Part shown: positions 12,613 through 22,024 of the stretch, piece after piece
How positions within the stretch are numbered: the stretch's first letter is position 1
How the letters are laid out: every line of letters starts with the position of its first letter
DNA from: Isoetes taiwanensis
Lineage: Eukaryota > Streptophyta > Lycopodiopsida > Isoetales > Isoetaceae
Direction of reading: 5' to 3'
Assembly: GCA_021234155.1 (NCBI GenBank)
Contig: JAJEKV010000023.1
Span: 4,547,945 to 4,611,944 of the forward strand
Length of the DNA: 64,000 bases
The notes under the pieces: model-generated
What the model was told of the DNA's origin: nothing
Database searches by the model: none
What the model saw: the letters and a program-made list of their open reading frames with translations, nothing else
Made by a program: the position numbers and the translations under genes

Positions 12613-13116
12613 CTAGTAATCCCTCTTGCTGGCCTTGGCATGGTCGGCCTCATTCTTAGAGGAATCATAAGAGTCAGAGGACTGCGAGGCAACATCCGAG
12701 GATGAACTAGGGCGGGTCCTCTTAGACCGACTTGCCGTAGCGGGTGCAGGTACAGGTGCAGGTGGCGGCTGCATTCTTTGTGGAACAGGGATCTCTGGTC
12801 CATATTCCTGTGGCGGATTCAGCTGCAATACGTATGCTTGCAGTTCAGTAAGCTGGCGCTTCATAACGGTGAGTTCCTGTTCCGGGGTAAGACGGCCCGG
12901 TTGAATGGGTGTCGCCCAAGGGGGAGGGCGTGCACCGTCTAGATAGAACAAATCAAAGATAAGCATACTCATTGCATTTGTTATAACAACAAGATTACAA
13001 ACAAAAAAAAAGAACACATTTATCATTAAGATAAAACCCACGATTACAAGACTGTTGGCTAGACAAACAGAAAAAGACAGGGTTACATGTAGATAAGAAA
13101 GGTTCTGAAACATCAA
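12613..13116 (-). pseudogene. G1 gag N-terminal region
   Basis: The useful part is the C-terminal two thirds: a low-complexity segment rich in Pro, Ser and charged residues (PGRLTPEQELTVMKRQL, PPPAPVPAPATASRSKRTR, SSSSDVASQSSDSYDSS). This resembles the disordered N-terminus of plant chromovirus gag, and it ends 76 bases before the main gag frame. The first ~50 codons are hydrophobic and AT-rich and are probably not coding. A poly(T)-like run lies at 13008-13018. Confidence 0.5.
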
Positions 13117-13277
13117 GCTTAGGGCAGCGTGAAGGGGTATAGGATGGAATATCGAATACTTTCCCTCATGGCTCGAACCACTTTGTACCTAGCCCAAGCC
13201 TAAATTATAACATACTGATAGTCCAGAGTAGGGCTAATGATTAACAAGTTAAAGAGGTATCGAAGTGCATAAAATAT

Positions 13278-13557
13278 CTACCAGAGGTGATCATTCGCAT
13301 CAGCAAAGGCTTCCTGTTTAGTCATATCCCAATGCTGTAAATGCTCGAAAGCATGTTCACGAAGGATATTAACGATCTCGAAACCCTTGATGGGGTCGTA
13401 TGGCTCTCCTTCATCCTGTGCGTCCTCCTCTTCATAATTGTCGTCGTCATCTTCATAGTCTCCATCATCTTCCTCATAGTCTTGTTCTGGCGGTGGCTCG
13501 TCCTCTTGTTGCAGTTCTTCAGGCAATTCTTGTTCCTCTTCTTCCACTTTTTCGTCT
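13278..13557 (-). CDS. Acidic exon-like frame next to the TIR element border
   Basis: The frame encodes a strikingly acidic stretch (EEEEQELPEELQQ, YEEDDGDYEDDDDNYEEED) and then a short folded-looking tail (EIVNILREHAFEHLQHWDM) before its stop. Upstream on the minus strand the sequence reads CTTTCTTACAG directly before the open frame at 13557, a good splice acceptor. This could therefore be the last exon of a gene, or the 5' part of the G1 transcript. Only ~40 bases beyond it the left TIR of the 11.9-kb element begins, so any upstream exon has been cut off. Function unknown. Confidence 0.35.
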
Positions 13558-13595
13558 GTAAGAAAGGAAAGAATGGATATATAACAAATGAATTA

Positions 13596-13627
13596 AACCA
13601 TCATTCAATTAAATTGGGATTATGTCT
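13596..13627 (+). repeat. Terminal inverted repeat, left end of the 11.9-kb element
   Basis: It begins AACCATCATTCA and ends GATTATGTCT, the exact reverse complement of 25485-25516 and 5902-5933. Inward of 13628 the similarity stops, so the TIR proper is about 32 bases. Confidence 0.75.
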
Positions 13628-14052
13628 TAATTTTGGGATAAATTTTATATTGCACTTTTTTAGTAACTTTGTTAAATTCACTTTTTTAGTAACTTTGTTG
13701 CCCTTAGACTAGAATAGACGTTAACATATAATCACACACGGGAATATAAATTCACACCTTAACTTCAAATTACAAAATCATATATCATGAAACTCAAGTA
13801 GTACACAACTTTTATTAAAAGTGATTGATACATAGTAACTGTTTATCATTTTTCCACCAACATCCCCAAGGATATGAGAACCTTATTCCTTACATCCTGA
13901 GGTATTGTAACTCTCGCTGTTTTACTAGGAATAGTTTTTGGAGTCCATGAGTACAATACGGTTTCAATGTCTAGCCAAAGATCAGGATCACTAGGATTTC
14001 TCCTCCACCTCTTTGTCCAACAATCTGAATATCTTTCTTTATCTCGGTGACA

Positions 14053-14748
14053 TTACTCAACCCGATGTCTTGGACACCACCATTCCACGCGCACCTTATT
14101 GAAGTTAACATCACCTTCTTCTTTGCAAATATCTCGAGATAGTCCATCCCAACCTTTGGATAGGTCTCTAGATCTATTTGGTTTTACTACTACAAATTGG
14201 TGGCACTCCACGTCAGTAGAAGGTTCATAACAATCCATGCCTAGATATTTTGGCCTATCCTTCTTAGGACCAACATAGTGTTTATCAGATTGAGGAGGAG
14301 CATATGCCTTCACAATGCTACTAATGGTACCATCATCTTCGTCAGCACCAGCTAATGTTTTCCACTTACTTTTAGGGAACCACCCTTCCAGCAGCTGTTC
14401 TGAGGATGTGTCTACCTCATCCAACAAGTTGATCACCTTCTTCCAATAATCTATCAATGCACGATTAGTCTCATCTGAATTAGTTTGCCAATGCTTGATG
14501 TAGTCATTGATGCCATCCTTAGTCAAGCCCAATTGCTTGACTTCTTCAGTTGGTTTTAGAGCTTTTGGTTGACCAGGAGGTATCATAGGCTTGCCATTTG
14601 CATCCCCTAGCCAAAATTCTGCCCCACCTCTCCACTTCTCCCTCAAGGTCTCATTTTCCATTGCATGATTGGAATCCCTTCTCTCACCCAAAAGTGAATT
14701 GAAGAGGTCTAGAATGACCTTCCATGTCGAGAGCATAACCATCCACAA
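14053..14748 (-). CDS. Transposase-associated frame, C-terminal part (putative)
   Basis: This open frame of 231 codons reads GGAEFWLGDANGKPMIPPGQ early, GINDYIKHWQTNSDETNRA in the middle and EWWCPRHRVE at the end. It lies on the same strand as, and downstream of, the frames at 15044-16757 and is probably the C-terminal part of the same interrupted gene. I do not recognise a named domain. The Trp-rich end and its position beside the TIR suit a transposase tail. An unrelated second element gene is possible. Confidence 0.35.
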   Translation of the reverse strand: MWMVMLSTWKVILDLFNSLLGERRDSNHAMENETLREKWRGGAEFWLGDANGKPMIPPGQPKALKPTEEVKQLGLTKDGINDYIKHWQTNSDETNRALIDYWKKVINLLDEVDTSSEQLLEGWFPKSKWKTLAGADEDDGTISSIVKAYAPPQSDKHYVGPKKDRPKYLGMDCYEPSTDVECHQFVVVKPNRSRDLSKGWDGLSRDICKEEGDVNFNKVRVEWWCPRHRVE

Positions 14749-15043
14749 AACTCTTCCAATCAGGCACTTCTTCTATGATAGATCCTATAGGAGATGGATT
14801 TGTACATCCATGAAATATTTCCAATAGCTTTTGGGAAAGTTGGTAAGCTTGTCATTGTGTCTCAATACATGACTATATTTTCCAAACAATGCATCCACAT
14901 CCTCATGAGTATGTCCAGGGCATTAGGAACCCCAAATTGACTCTTTCAAAAATACCCACAATTTGTTAAGTAGGATAGGAAAGAAAACATCCACCTATTC
15001 TTATTTTGACCAAAGACAATTATCTAGTTGCAAGAGGAGCTTT

Positions 15044-15530
15044 TCAAGGCAGATCTCGAGGTTTAGCACGAGATGTTGAAGCTCCAACATGTTCATTAGG
15101 TCCATTCCTCCTAAATCTTGCCTTGCTAAACTTTTCAATACTATTAGGGGTTCCATCCAACAATGCACTATGTAGTGCCCGGCTAGTCAGAGGATCCACA
15201 GAGGTGACCATTGTAACCCTTCTCATAGTTTCTTAAACACCTCATGATACTCCCAATGTGAAAACTGGACCATCACTCCACAACTCTAAACCGAAATGGC
15301 CATAATAGGTCCGAGGCGCCCATGCAATATTGCCCAGATCATTGAAATCGCAAAGGGTATGATCTTCCACATGACTTAGGAATGTACTTGAATTGTGGAA
15401 GACAAGTCTTTCGTTGGTCCATTTTATCATGTATAATACATAGATAGTTATTAGGTTCCATTGCAGATAAGGTCCTCCACATCCAATAAGTTGATCTACA
15501 TGATAGTTGATCCGTCATATGGTCCTTCAT
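15044..15530 (-). pseudogene. Transposase-like catalytic region (broken)
   Basis: Overlapping minus-strand frames (15339-15530, 15242-15430, 15044-15226) carry CIIHDKMDQRKTCLPQFKY, then GHFGLELWSDGPVF. The D-x-MDQ-x-KT-x-x-P arrangement followed ~60 residues later by another acidic site resembles the DDE-type core of a eukaryotic transposase group that I know only from such motifs and cannot name securely. At least two frameshifts break it. The family link is inference; a profile search is needed to confirm it. Confidence 0.35.
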
Positions 15531-15886
15531 ATGTTCCTTATCTTTGCCCTTAGACTTGGTTGCGGAGTCTTATCTAGTGTCTCCTTCACCTTAGCACATA
15601 AATTGCACTTGGCAAAGTTGTTTGAAGTTGCTATGGTCACATGCTTGAAATGCTTATTCCATAGCCTACTAAAACCTGATTTTTGGGATATAGAGGCCAC
15701 TCCAAGTTCTCAAGCAATGCATTTATTTCCTCTAATATGCTCTTCGGGTACAATGGGATGGCAATCTCTTTTCAACAATAACTCTACCCTGTTCATCCTT
15801 CTTACTCTTATGTGGCATGTTTTCGCATTGAAATCCACATATCTTTCAAATATTTCCTTTGCAAACTATAGTTCTTGAGGTAGGCC

Positions 15887-16757
15887 TTACCGGGCCGTTG
15901 TTCCCATGCAATGCAATTTTACTACCATTTTCATGTCTCTTTTGCGGTTGTGCCAAGAAGAGGTTGGAATTCCATGTATAGCCATCCATGCTTTTGAACA
16001 TATCCACTTTCCATTCAATGGGAATCTTTTTTTCTTTGATCTTTCATCCTCGAATTGCATAGCCAAATATGGTGTACATGAAATTCCTCCTGCTATCACA
16101 CTTATGTTCCTGATATGTAGCTCTTGCTCCCACCAACTCCTCTATTGTGAACATTCTAACACAAGAAGCCCAACAACATTCACCTCCTCTAACCTTCATC
16201 ATAGCTTCAGGAGAACAATCATAATCTGACTTGCATCTTTTGGTGGGATAATGTTTGAAAGTTGGAAGTGGCCTCTTGCTACACTGTGTGAACATTGTTG
16301 ACAATGGTTCTACATCTATAGGAAACGTGTAGTTCCCCTCCAGTTGAATACTGTCCCTAGGCCATGCAACAATAGTTGGAACCTCTAGTTGCTTCACACA
16401 AGCTAGGCATTCTTGTTTGCCTGAACCCTTTTCCTTCCAATTGTCATATAATTTTGAGATTGCCACACCTAACCTGTCCTCCCCTAATCTTTCATCATTC
16501 ACTGCATTGATAGGATCTGCTAGAACAATAATCCCTTCTCCTACTGCCTCTCTGTTGCATGCATGCAGGATCTTGACCTTCTTGTTTTTCCAATCGACCC
16601 GAGTATAAAGTACAATTTCCTTTCCTTTGGCATCATCATTTTCATTTGAGGTCTTTTCCTTTCCTTTGCCATCATCTTTGTCATCTTCATTAGTTGGGGA
16701 TTTTTCCTTGCCTTGATCAACATCATTGGGGGCCTTGGGGGATTTAGCATTTTGCAT
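15887..16757 (-). CDS. Transposase-like N-terminal frame
   Basis: The 237-codon frame at 16044-16757 starts with a Met, a charged Lys/Glu/Asp-rich leader (KEKSPTNEDDKDDGKGKEK) and a globular part (VDWKNKKVKILHACNREAVG). A Cys-bearing region follows (GGECCWASCVRMFTIEEL, YQEHKCDSRRNFMYTIFGYA). It runs on in an overlapping frame (15887-16099: FEDERSKKKRFPLNGKWIC, AWMAIHGIPTSSWHN). The order N-terminal frame, catalytic-like block (15044-15530), C-terminal frame (14053-14748) suggests one ~2.7 kb gene now split by indels. The start at 16757 is the first Met after an AT-rich leader. No intron signals were needed. Confidence 0.4.
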
Positions 16758-16799
16758 GGCATTGACCTAAAATGCATAAAAACTTATAGTAAGTTAGCA

Positions 16800-17140
16800 T
16801 ATCCAAATAACATCTCCTTAGCATGAGTTAACCTATAATATAATATATTAACCTATAATAACCTTAAATGTTGTCACCTTAGAAAAAACTTTTGAGGGTA
16901 TTATAGGTTAGCAATTTTTAGGTTAGAAGTTAATTATAGGTTATTATAGGTTAGAAGTTTTAAGGTAGGTTATTATAGGTTAAAAGTTAAGGTTAGAAGA
17001 AGTAAGTTTACAACTTTTAAGGTTAGAAATTCCAAGGTTAAAACTTCTAACCTTAAATAAATATAACCTTTAAACTTCTAAAACTTAAAGCTTATAACCT
17101 TTAAACTTAAAAATTTCCTATAACTTATAACCTTAGCCCC
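16800..17140. repeat. AT-rich degenerate repeats upstream of the transposase-like gene
   Basis: Many imperfect copies of TTATAGGTTAGAAG and its reverse complement (CTTCTAACCTTAAA) occur in both orientations, which would let the strand fold. Located directly 5' of the minus-strand frame starting at 16757, this may include its promoter. Units are too degenerate to be telomeric. Confidence 0.5.
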
Positions 17141-17309
17141 TTGCAATAAATTTTCGCGTAGGCAGTTATAATGGCGTGTACGAATTTTTTAAAGTAGTTA
17201 TTACTTTCAGTTTACACTCCCTTTCCAATTTCTGTCTCTCTTTTCGAACTGCTGGTGCGATTTCATAGTGCATTTCGATTTCATAGTGCGATTTCATAGT
17301 GCTTTTCTG

Positions 17310-17600
17310 GTGTGCGCTTCTCGGCGCTTCTCGGCTTGCAATCATCTGTTAATTTTTAACAATCATCTGTTATTTTTCTCGGCTTCTCGGCGCTTTTCGG
17401 GTCACCGGCTTTTCGGCTTCCGGCTTTTCGTAAGTAATTTTTCGAGCTTTTCGGCTTTCGGGTTTTTGTCTATGTGGTTTCTACAATCTTACGCTTTTTT
17501 CGGTGGCTTTTTCGGCTTCTACAACCTTCTGTTTTTTCTCTGTGGCTTTTCGGCTTCTACAATCTTCTGCTTTTGGTTTTTCTGCTCAAAGCTTTCTACA
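17310..17600 (+). repeat. Degenerate CTTTTCGGCTTC repeat tract
   Basis: Short units of the form CTTCTCGGC and CTTTTCGGC recur at irregular spacing across about 290 bases, on a pyrimidine-rich strand. Any frame over it is low-complexity Phe/Ser/Leu and not credible as protein. It sits in the central intergenic part of the 11.9-kb element, between the two divergent gene sets. Confidence 0.5.
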
Positions 17601-17859
17601 AAGCTTTCGGCTTCTATATTAAAGTCTGTATTCAGAGGTTAGTATTTCATGTTCTTTACTTAAAGTCTGTTATCTTATTCTTGTTTTTATTCTAGTATTT
17701 GAAAGTTTACGTTTCTATCGGCTTTATCCGATTTCTTTATCGTTATATGAGCTTCGGGGTTAATCAAGGGAGTGCTTTCGCCTTAGACTTTTACATGCAT
17801 GGGTCCTAAATCGCCCTAGCACCTTCATATACGAGATCTATTGCTTATAAACATGTTCT

Positions 17860-17945
17860 ATTGTTTATATGATCTTGCTCTATGATCTTCCTATATGATC
17901 TTGCTCTATGATCTATCTGCTCTATGATCTTGCTTATATGATTTT
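17860..17945 (+). repeat. CTCTATGATCTTG short tandem repeats
   Basis: About five imperfect copies of CTCTATGATCTTGCT in ~85 bases, adjacent to the Cys/Phe-poor, AT-rich spacer leading to 18290. Confidence 0.5.
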
Positions 17946-18319
17946 TTCTTTGTACTGCTCTTATTCTATTTCACTAGCTCTTCCTCTATCTGCTCTAAAT
18001 AATGAACTAAAACAATGAACTAAATATTGAACTAAACAAGGAGTATTATTATTATATATCCGCTAACGGGCTTTATATTTTGAATTTCAGATTTCGTAGA
18101 TTCTCATTACGCATTATGCATTTTGTTAGAATAATATGTTGGAATGGAGAAATCGGCGCTTGGCGCATTTCTATTTTTGGGTTACGTTTTCCACTAGGTT
18201 AATCAAATCGCCAGCGCTGCGTTTTAGTTTGGCATTGCAATTTCATACGGCTCTATACAAATCGCGCCAGGCGCGTGTGAAATAGATCTGTGCTAATTAC
18301 TTTCTCTCGTTCTAGTGCC

Positions 18320-18694
18320 ATGGATTTTCCTTATGCATGGACACTGGCTGGTTCAAATACACTGGCTGGTTCTAGTTCCCTGGACGACCATCAACTCTGG
18401 ACCCTGTACAAGATATTACTTGAGTGTGCTGTTCAAAACGTTCTAAGAGAGTTGGAGAATCCATTAGACAGCCTGTATCAGGGGCCATGGGTACACTTCC
18501 ATCGCATCTATGGACATATCAGACTCCTCATGCTCTTAGTAAGGCTCATGCCAACAAATAAGTACAAGGATTTGATTTATAGTATCAGGGATCGATACAA
18601 CACTCTGGTTTGGAGACTCGACATCCTCAGGGAAGATGAGGATCCTGTCATATCAGGTGGTTCAGGTGGGACTTCTTATGGATTGGGCGGATGA
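18320..18694 (+). CDS. Small hypothetical protein of the 11.9-kb element
   Basis: The Met at 18320 follows a polypyrimidine tract ending in TTCTAG, a plausible splice acceptor, so this may be a single-exon gene or the first coding exon. The 124-residue product reads MDFPYAWTLAGSNTLAG at the start and has a mid region rich in Leu/Tyr/His (VHFHRIYGHIRLLMLLVRL) and a Gly-rich end (GGSGGTSYGLGG). The codon pattern looks protein-like, without stops. No family is recognised. It lies 5' of the plus-strand gene set, between GC-core palindromes at 18149-18280 and 18730-18750. Confidence 0.4.
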   Translation: MDFPYAWTLAGSNTLAGSSSLDDHQLWTLYKILLECAVQNVLRELENPLDSLYQGPWVHFHRIYGHIRLLMLLVRLMPTNKYKDLIYSIRDRYNTLVWRLDILREDEDPVISGGSGGTSYGLGG

Positions 18695-18885
18695 AGTGGG
18701 CCCGTGTGACATATTGTAGAGATAGAAAGAATTCGCGCTGGCGCATTTTTCTGTAAGAAGAAATGTACATAACTTTTTGAATATGAATACAAACTCGGCA
18801 CCGGGCAATTTGCACTATACTTTTACGTCATTAGTTTTTTTTTTTATATGCAATGTCGAAAACATTGAATCCTGTGATGCCCTCC

Positions 18886-18959
18886 AGCCAGTATGACCAA
18901 CCCCAAGAAACTACATATTTTCATTAATGTGTAGTTTCATGGGGTTGATATGACTGGCT
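18886..18959 (+). repeat. Long-stem hairpin (microRNA-precursor-like)
   Basis: Arm 18886-18917 (AGCCAGTATGACCAACCCC...) pairs with 18928-18959 (...GGGGTTGATATGACTGGCT), giving about 30 base pairs with a few mismatches and one bulge around a ~10-base loop. It lies ~190 bases after the stop of the small gene at 18320-18694. Such stems are typical of fold-back insertions and can be processed to small RNAs. Processing is inference. Confidence 0.6.
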
Positions 18960-19775
18960 AAAGAGCATCAAAGAATACAAAATTCACAACATCACGCAGA
19001 TGATATGATATATTCTTTTTTTTTTGAATATCCAAATATACATACCTTTTTTGGGACGTTCTTTTGGCCATGCTACAAATGTGCCCACGCTTTCACCAAT
19101 CAGATCCATAGGGATGTCTTCTTGGAAGAGCCTCATCTTCATAATTGCAGTTTAGAATAGAAATCTTACAGAAACTTGTTCCAAGAGGAACACCATGACA
19201 CATAGAACTTGGATTCAAATCTTCGATTTTACACAATCCTACTCGGCTTCAAGTTTCTTTGTTAAAAGATAGCATTCTTCTCCGACAATCGATAAAGAAC
19301 GAGAATGCATTGTAAAAAATAGAGGGCTAAAAAATTGAGAAGAAGAGAATGCATTGAATTCACCATAGTTCAGCAGACATCGAATGGGAATTGAAGGCGG
19401 CTCGATCGAATGGATTGAAGGCGGCTCGACGATCGAATGGGATCGAAACGGATCTTGGGCCCGATAGTCGATTGTTCTTGGGCTCGATACTAGGAATGAT
19501 CTTGGGCCTCGATAGTAGGTGGCCGATTAGGTGGTAGTAGATTGCCACATATGCGTTTCTTGAAATTAATAATTAATTGTTATCTTGAAATTGCACTAAA
19601 AAGAAAAACACAATTTAAATTTGTAAATGAGCGGACGGGCGGTTAATTAAAGCGGTATAAATTTAAAAGGACGCCAATTTGAATTCACGGTTGTAAATCG
19701 GCGGCCTAGATTATGAACGCATACATATAAGTTTAAACCAAAACCCGATCTCATACTATCCGCACTTGCGGTTCT

Positions 19776-19898
19776 ATGGCGTCTAGAGGATCTGGCGCGG
19801 CAGTATTTGGTAGAGGTGGGCGGCTTGTGCAAAGCACAAATCCCAAGCCACGGAGGTCTGCCGAACAAGCAAAAAGTTTTGATCCAACAAGCCCTCGG
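19776..19898 (+). CDS. First exon of the element gene, copy 2
   Basis: The exon starts ATGGCGTCTAGAGG and encodes a Gly/Arg-rich leader (MASRGSGAAVFGRGG, then NPKPRRSAEQAKSFD). A possible donor is GTAATT at 19899. The phase does not fit directly to the next clear exon at 20391 (one base needed), so another small exon or a different donor is likely. The copy at 96-230 has the same start but is interrupted. No signal peptide is seen; the leader looks disordered and basic. Confidence 0.4.
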
Positions 19899-20390
19899 GT
19901 AATTGATCCATTTTTGTTTTGTAATTGATTTACGTGTCCTTTTATTGTTAGGTTTCTAGGATGTTTTTCAACCCGTGTATTTTACGTGTATGCGTGTCTC
20001 GGCGTGTATTGTCTACCTTTCATATTGTTTCGTGTCATTTCTCACGCTTTTACTACCTTGTTTTGTGTGTTTTTGTTATAATCTTCTCCTTTACTCCCGA
20101 TATGTTTTTGTTGGAACAATTCTCCATTTTGTATAATGTAGACAAGTAAGTCTTTACTTACGTATTCTCAGTTCTTTTGACAAGTCTTTTTGTAGCCTAG
20201 TATGTCTCTTATAAAAGAGAAGTGTCAGTAGGTCCCCTCTAAGAACGCTCGCCGACGATTTTATAATTATGAGTGGTTTTGGTTGTCTCTGCTACTTTCC
20301 CTGTGTACAATTTATGTTTTTGAAAGTAAGGCGTCTATGAAAACGCGCTCGGCGCGATTTCATTACTCACCACATGATTGTAACTTTCAG

Positions 20391-20815
20391 GATCTTCTAA
20401 AAATGTGAAAAGAAAAGCAAAGCCTGCGCAGGGTCCAAGGACATCTGCACAGAAAAAACCAAGAACGGATGAAGATGTATCAGTTGCAGATTTGGCACAC
20501 GTTGTGACCATTGACGATACGACCGAAATAATGAAGGCTCAGGTAGAGCCTCCATGTCCAGAAGAAGATCTACCAGAGGGCTCTGAATGGTATGTGGAGA
20601 TCTTCAAGACTAAGCGGAAAAGCGATCTGATTTTCATGTCTAGAGTTAAGGAAACAGATCAAATGAAGAAACAAGGTATTCTCGATCACATGCGAAGAAC
20701 GGATCCGATTCTTACCGTTCGTGCATTTGAAGCTGGTCGAAAAATAAAAAGTATTGAAGAAGTTAAATTATCGCAAGTGCTAGTTCCTTTAAAGAGGCGC
20801 CCTAAGAACGGATGA
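20391..20815 (+). CDS. Element gene exon, Lys/Glu-rich conserved block
   Basis: An acceptor (TAACTTTCAG) precedes the frame at 20391. The product starts with a basic tract (VKRKAKPAQGPRTSAQKKPR) and acidic residues, then has a compact block (PEGSEWYVEIFKTKRKSDL, FMSRVKETDQMKKQGILDHM, RTDPILTVRAFEAGRKIKS). It stops at 20815. The following sequence (20820-20860) matches copy 1 at 1195-1240, so the stop may reflect a small lesion rather than the true end. The family is unknown; the charged, nucleic-acid-binding look is only impression. Confidence 0.45.
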
Positions 20816-20860
20816 GGCCGCAGATAACCTCTTCAAATTTGGTCGGGTCGTGGTGATCTA

Positions 20861-21172
20861 TTGACACCAAAAAAAATATGTGAAGGTCTCTCAGCTGTGA
20901 GAAGAGCAATCAGTACAAGGCCGTCAGCTAGTCTGTACCTACAAGCTTTAAAAGAGAAGGAAGATGCAAGTTCTAGAGCCAGGGAAACACCAGACGTTCT
21001 AGGCATTACAGATATGACTAGTGATGATGACAAGGCGAGACAGTTAGAGGCCATGAGCAAACTCAAGAAATATGCTGACAAGTATCCACGGGCCTTAGCT
21101 TCACGCGATCCTATCCATGTCGACAGGCTTTTCAGGTCCACGAAGGCTATGTTTGTCGGCCAGAAGATTTGA
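20861..21172 (+). CDS. Element gene, next exon-like block
   Basis: The frame reads MTPKKICEGLSAVRRAIST, LYLQALKEKEDASSRARET and KYADKYPRALASRDPIHVD, mostly helical and charged, and ends FRSTKAMFVGQKI. It is collinear with 1240-1560 of copy 1. With the block at 20391-20815 it is the best preserved part of this gene. Downstream similarity continues to 21525 (DMGKTFLYKR region) before an intron-like, palindrome-rich stretch. Confidence 0.45.
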   Translation: MTPKKICEGLSAVRRAISTRPSASLYLQALKEKEDASSRARETPDVLGITDMTSDDDKARQLEAMSKLKKYADKYPRALASRDPIHVDRLFRSTKAMFVGQKI

Positions 21173-21529
21173 CAAGCAAAGACGCAATGGAAATAGTCGA
21201 CAAAGATGATAGAAAACCCGGGGATTGTGCCAATCTTGGCAGATGTGGTGCCTTTTGATATGAAGGCGAAGAAGGTGTTGATATGGAATAAACTTGAAGA
21301 TTTAAGCGGCAACCTCGATATTCACTTCATGATAATAGATGGCCAAAGATTGGAGGAGGCATGAAGGTTTTGATCGATCAAGCACAAAAGCGGAAATCGG
21401 TTATTCTATAGATCGTATTCGGTCGAAATTGCCGATTCCTCGGTGGCTCCCAACAAGCAGCAGAAATTAGCCGAAATCGGTGGCCATCTTGAATGACATG
21501 GGAAAGACATTCCTGTACAAAAGGTATTT

Positions 21530-21800
21530 TATGTTCCACACATAGCGTTCAAATGTCGGCGCCCGGCGTTTAAGCTTAATCACGTATTTACAAAAACGGC
21601 GCGCGATTTCTTCATATGGTGCGATTTTTAAATCGTGATTAGCAAAACGCGCTGGCGATTTTATGTTGTTATTTGTGTGATGGATTTATAAGAAACGCTA
21701 CCGGGGCGCGAATTCTTCATCATGAAGAAATCGCCAGCGCCGCTTTTTGTAAATACGTGATTAATGTAAAACGCTACCGGGCGCTGGCGTTTTATATTGT
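21530..21800. repeat. Palindrome-rich intronic fold-back
   Basis: Arms at 21576-21615 (TTAATCACGTATTTAC...) and 21722-21764 (...GTAAATACGTGATTAA) are reverse complements of ~40 bases around a ~105-base loop. The loop and flanks hold at least four further GC-core motifs (21558, 21644, 21694, 21769). It separates coding blocks of the element gene and so is probably intronic. Confidence 0.6.
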
Positions 21801-22024
21801 TACTTTCGACTAACTGCTTATTTTTTTTATCTAACGGCCCATATTTTGCGGTCGGTATGTGGAGCAGCGATTGCGGCACGCCAGAACCAATGGATCGAAT
21901 ATGGAAAACCAATGCCGACCCGGACAAAGGGCAATCTAAGAGTGCGAATTCAAATTACTAGAAAGGACACCGTGCCAAACCATAATACGGGACAAGAACA
22001 AGGCCACTAGATCAAAGAAGAAAA

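Noticed and set aside
13341-13712. Hydrophobic plus-strand frame of 123 codons
   Set aside because: Antisense of the acidic exon-like frame; GAA/GAG codons read backwards as Phe/Leu.
16800-17140. TTATAGGTTAG repeats as interstitial telomere
   Set aside because: Units are irregular, occur on both strands and do not match TTTAGGG or close variants.
17268-17695. Phe/Ser/Leu-rich plus-strand frames
   Set aside because: Low-complexity reading of the CTTTTCGGC repeat tract; no protein-like composition.
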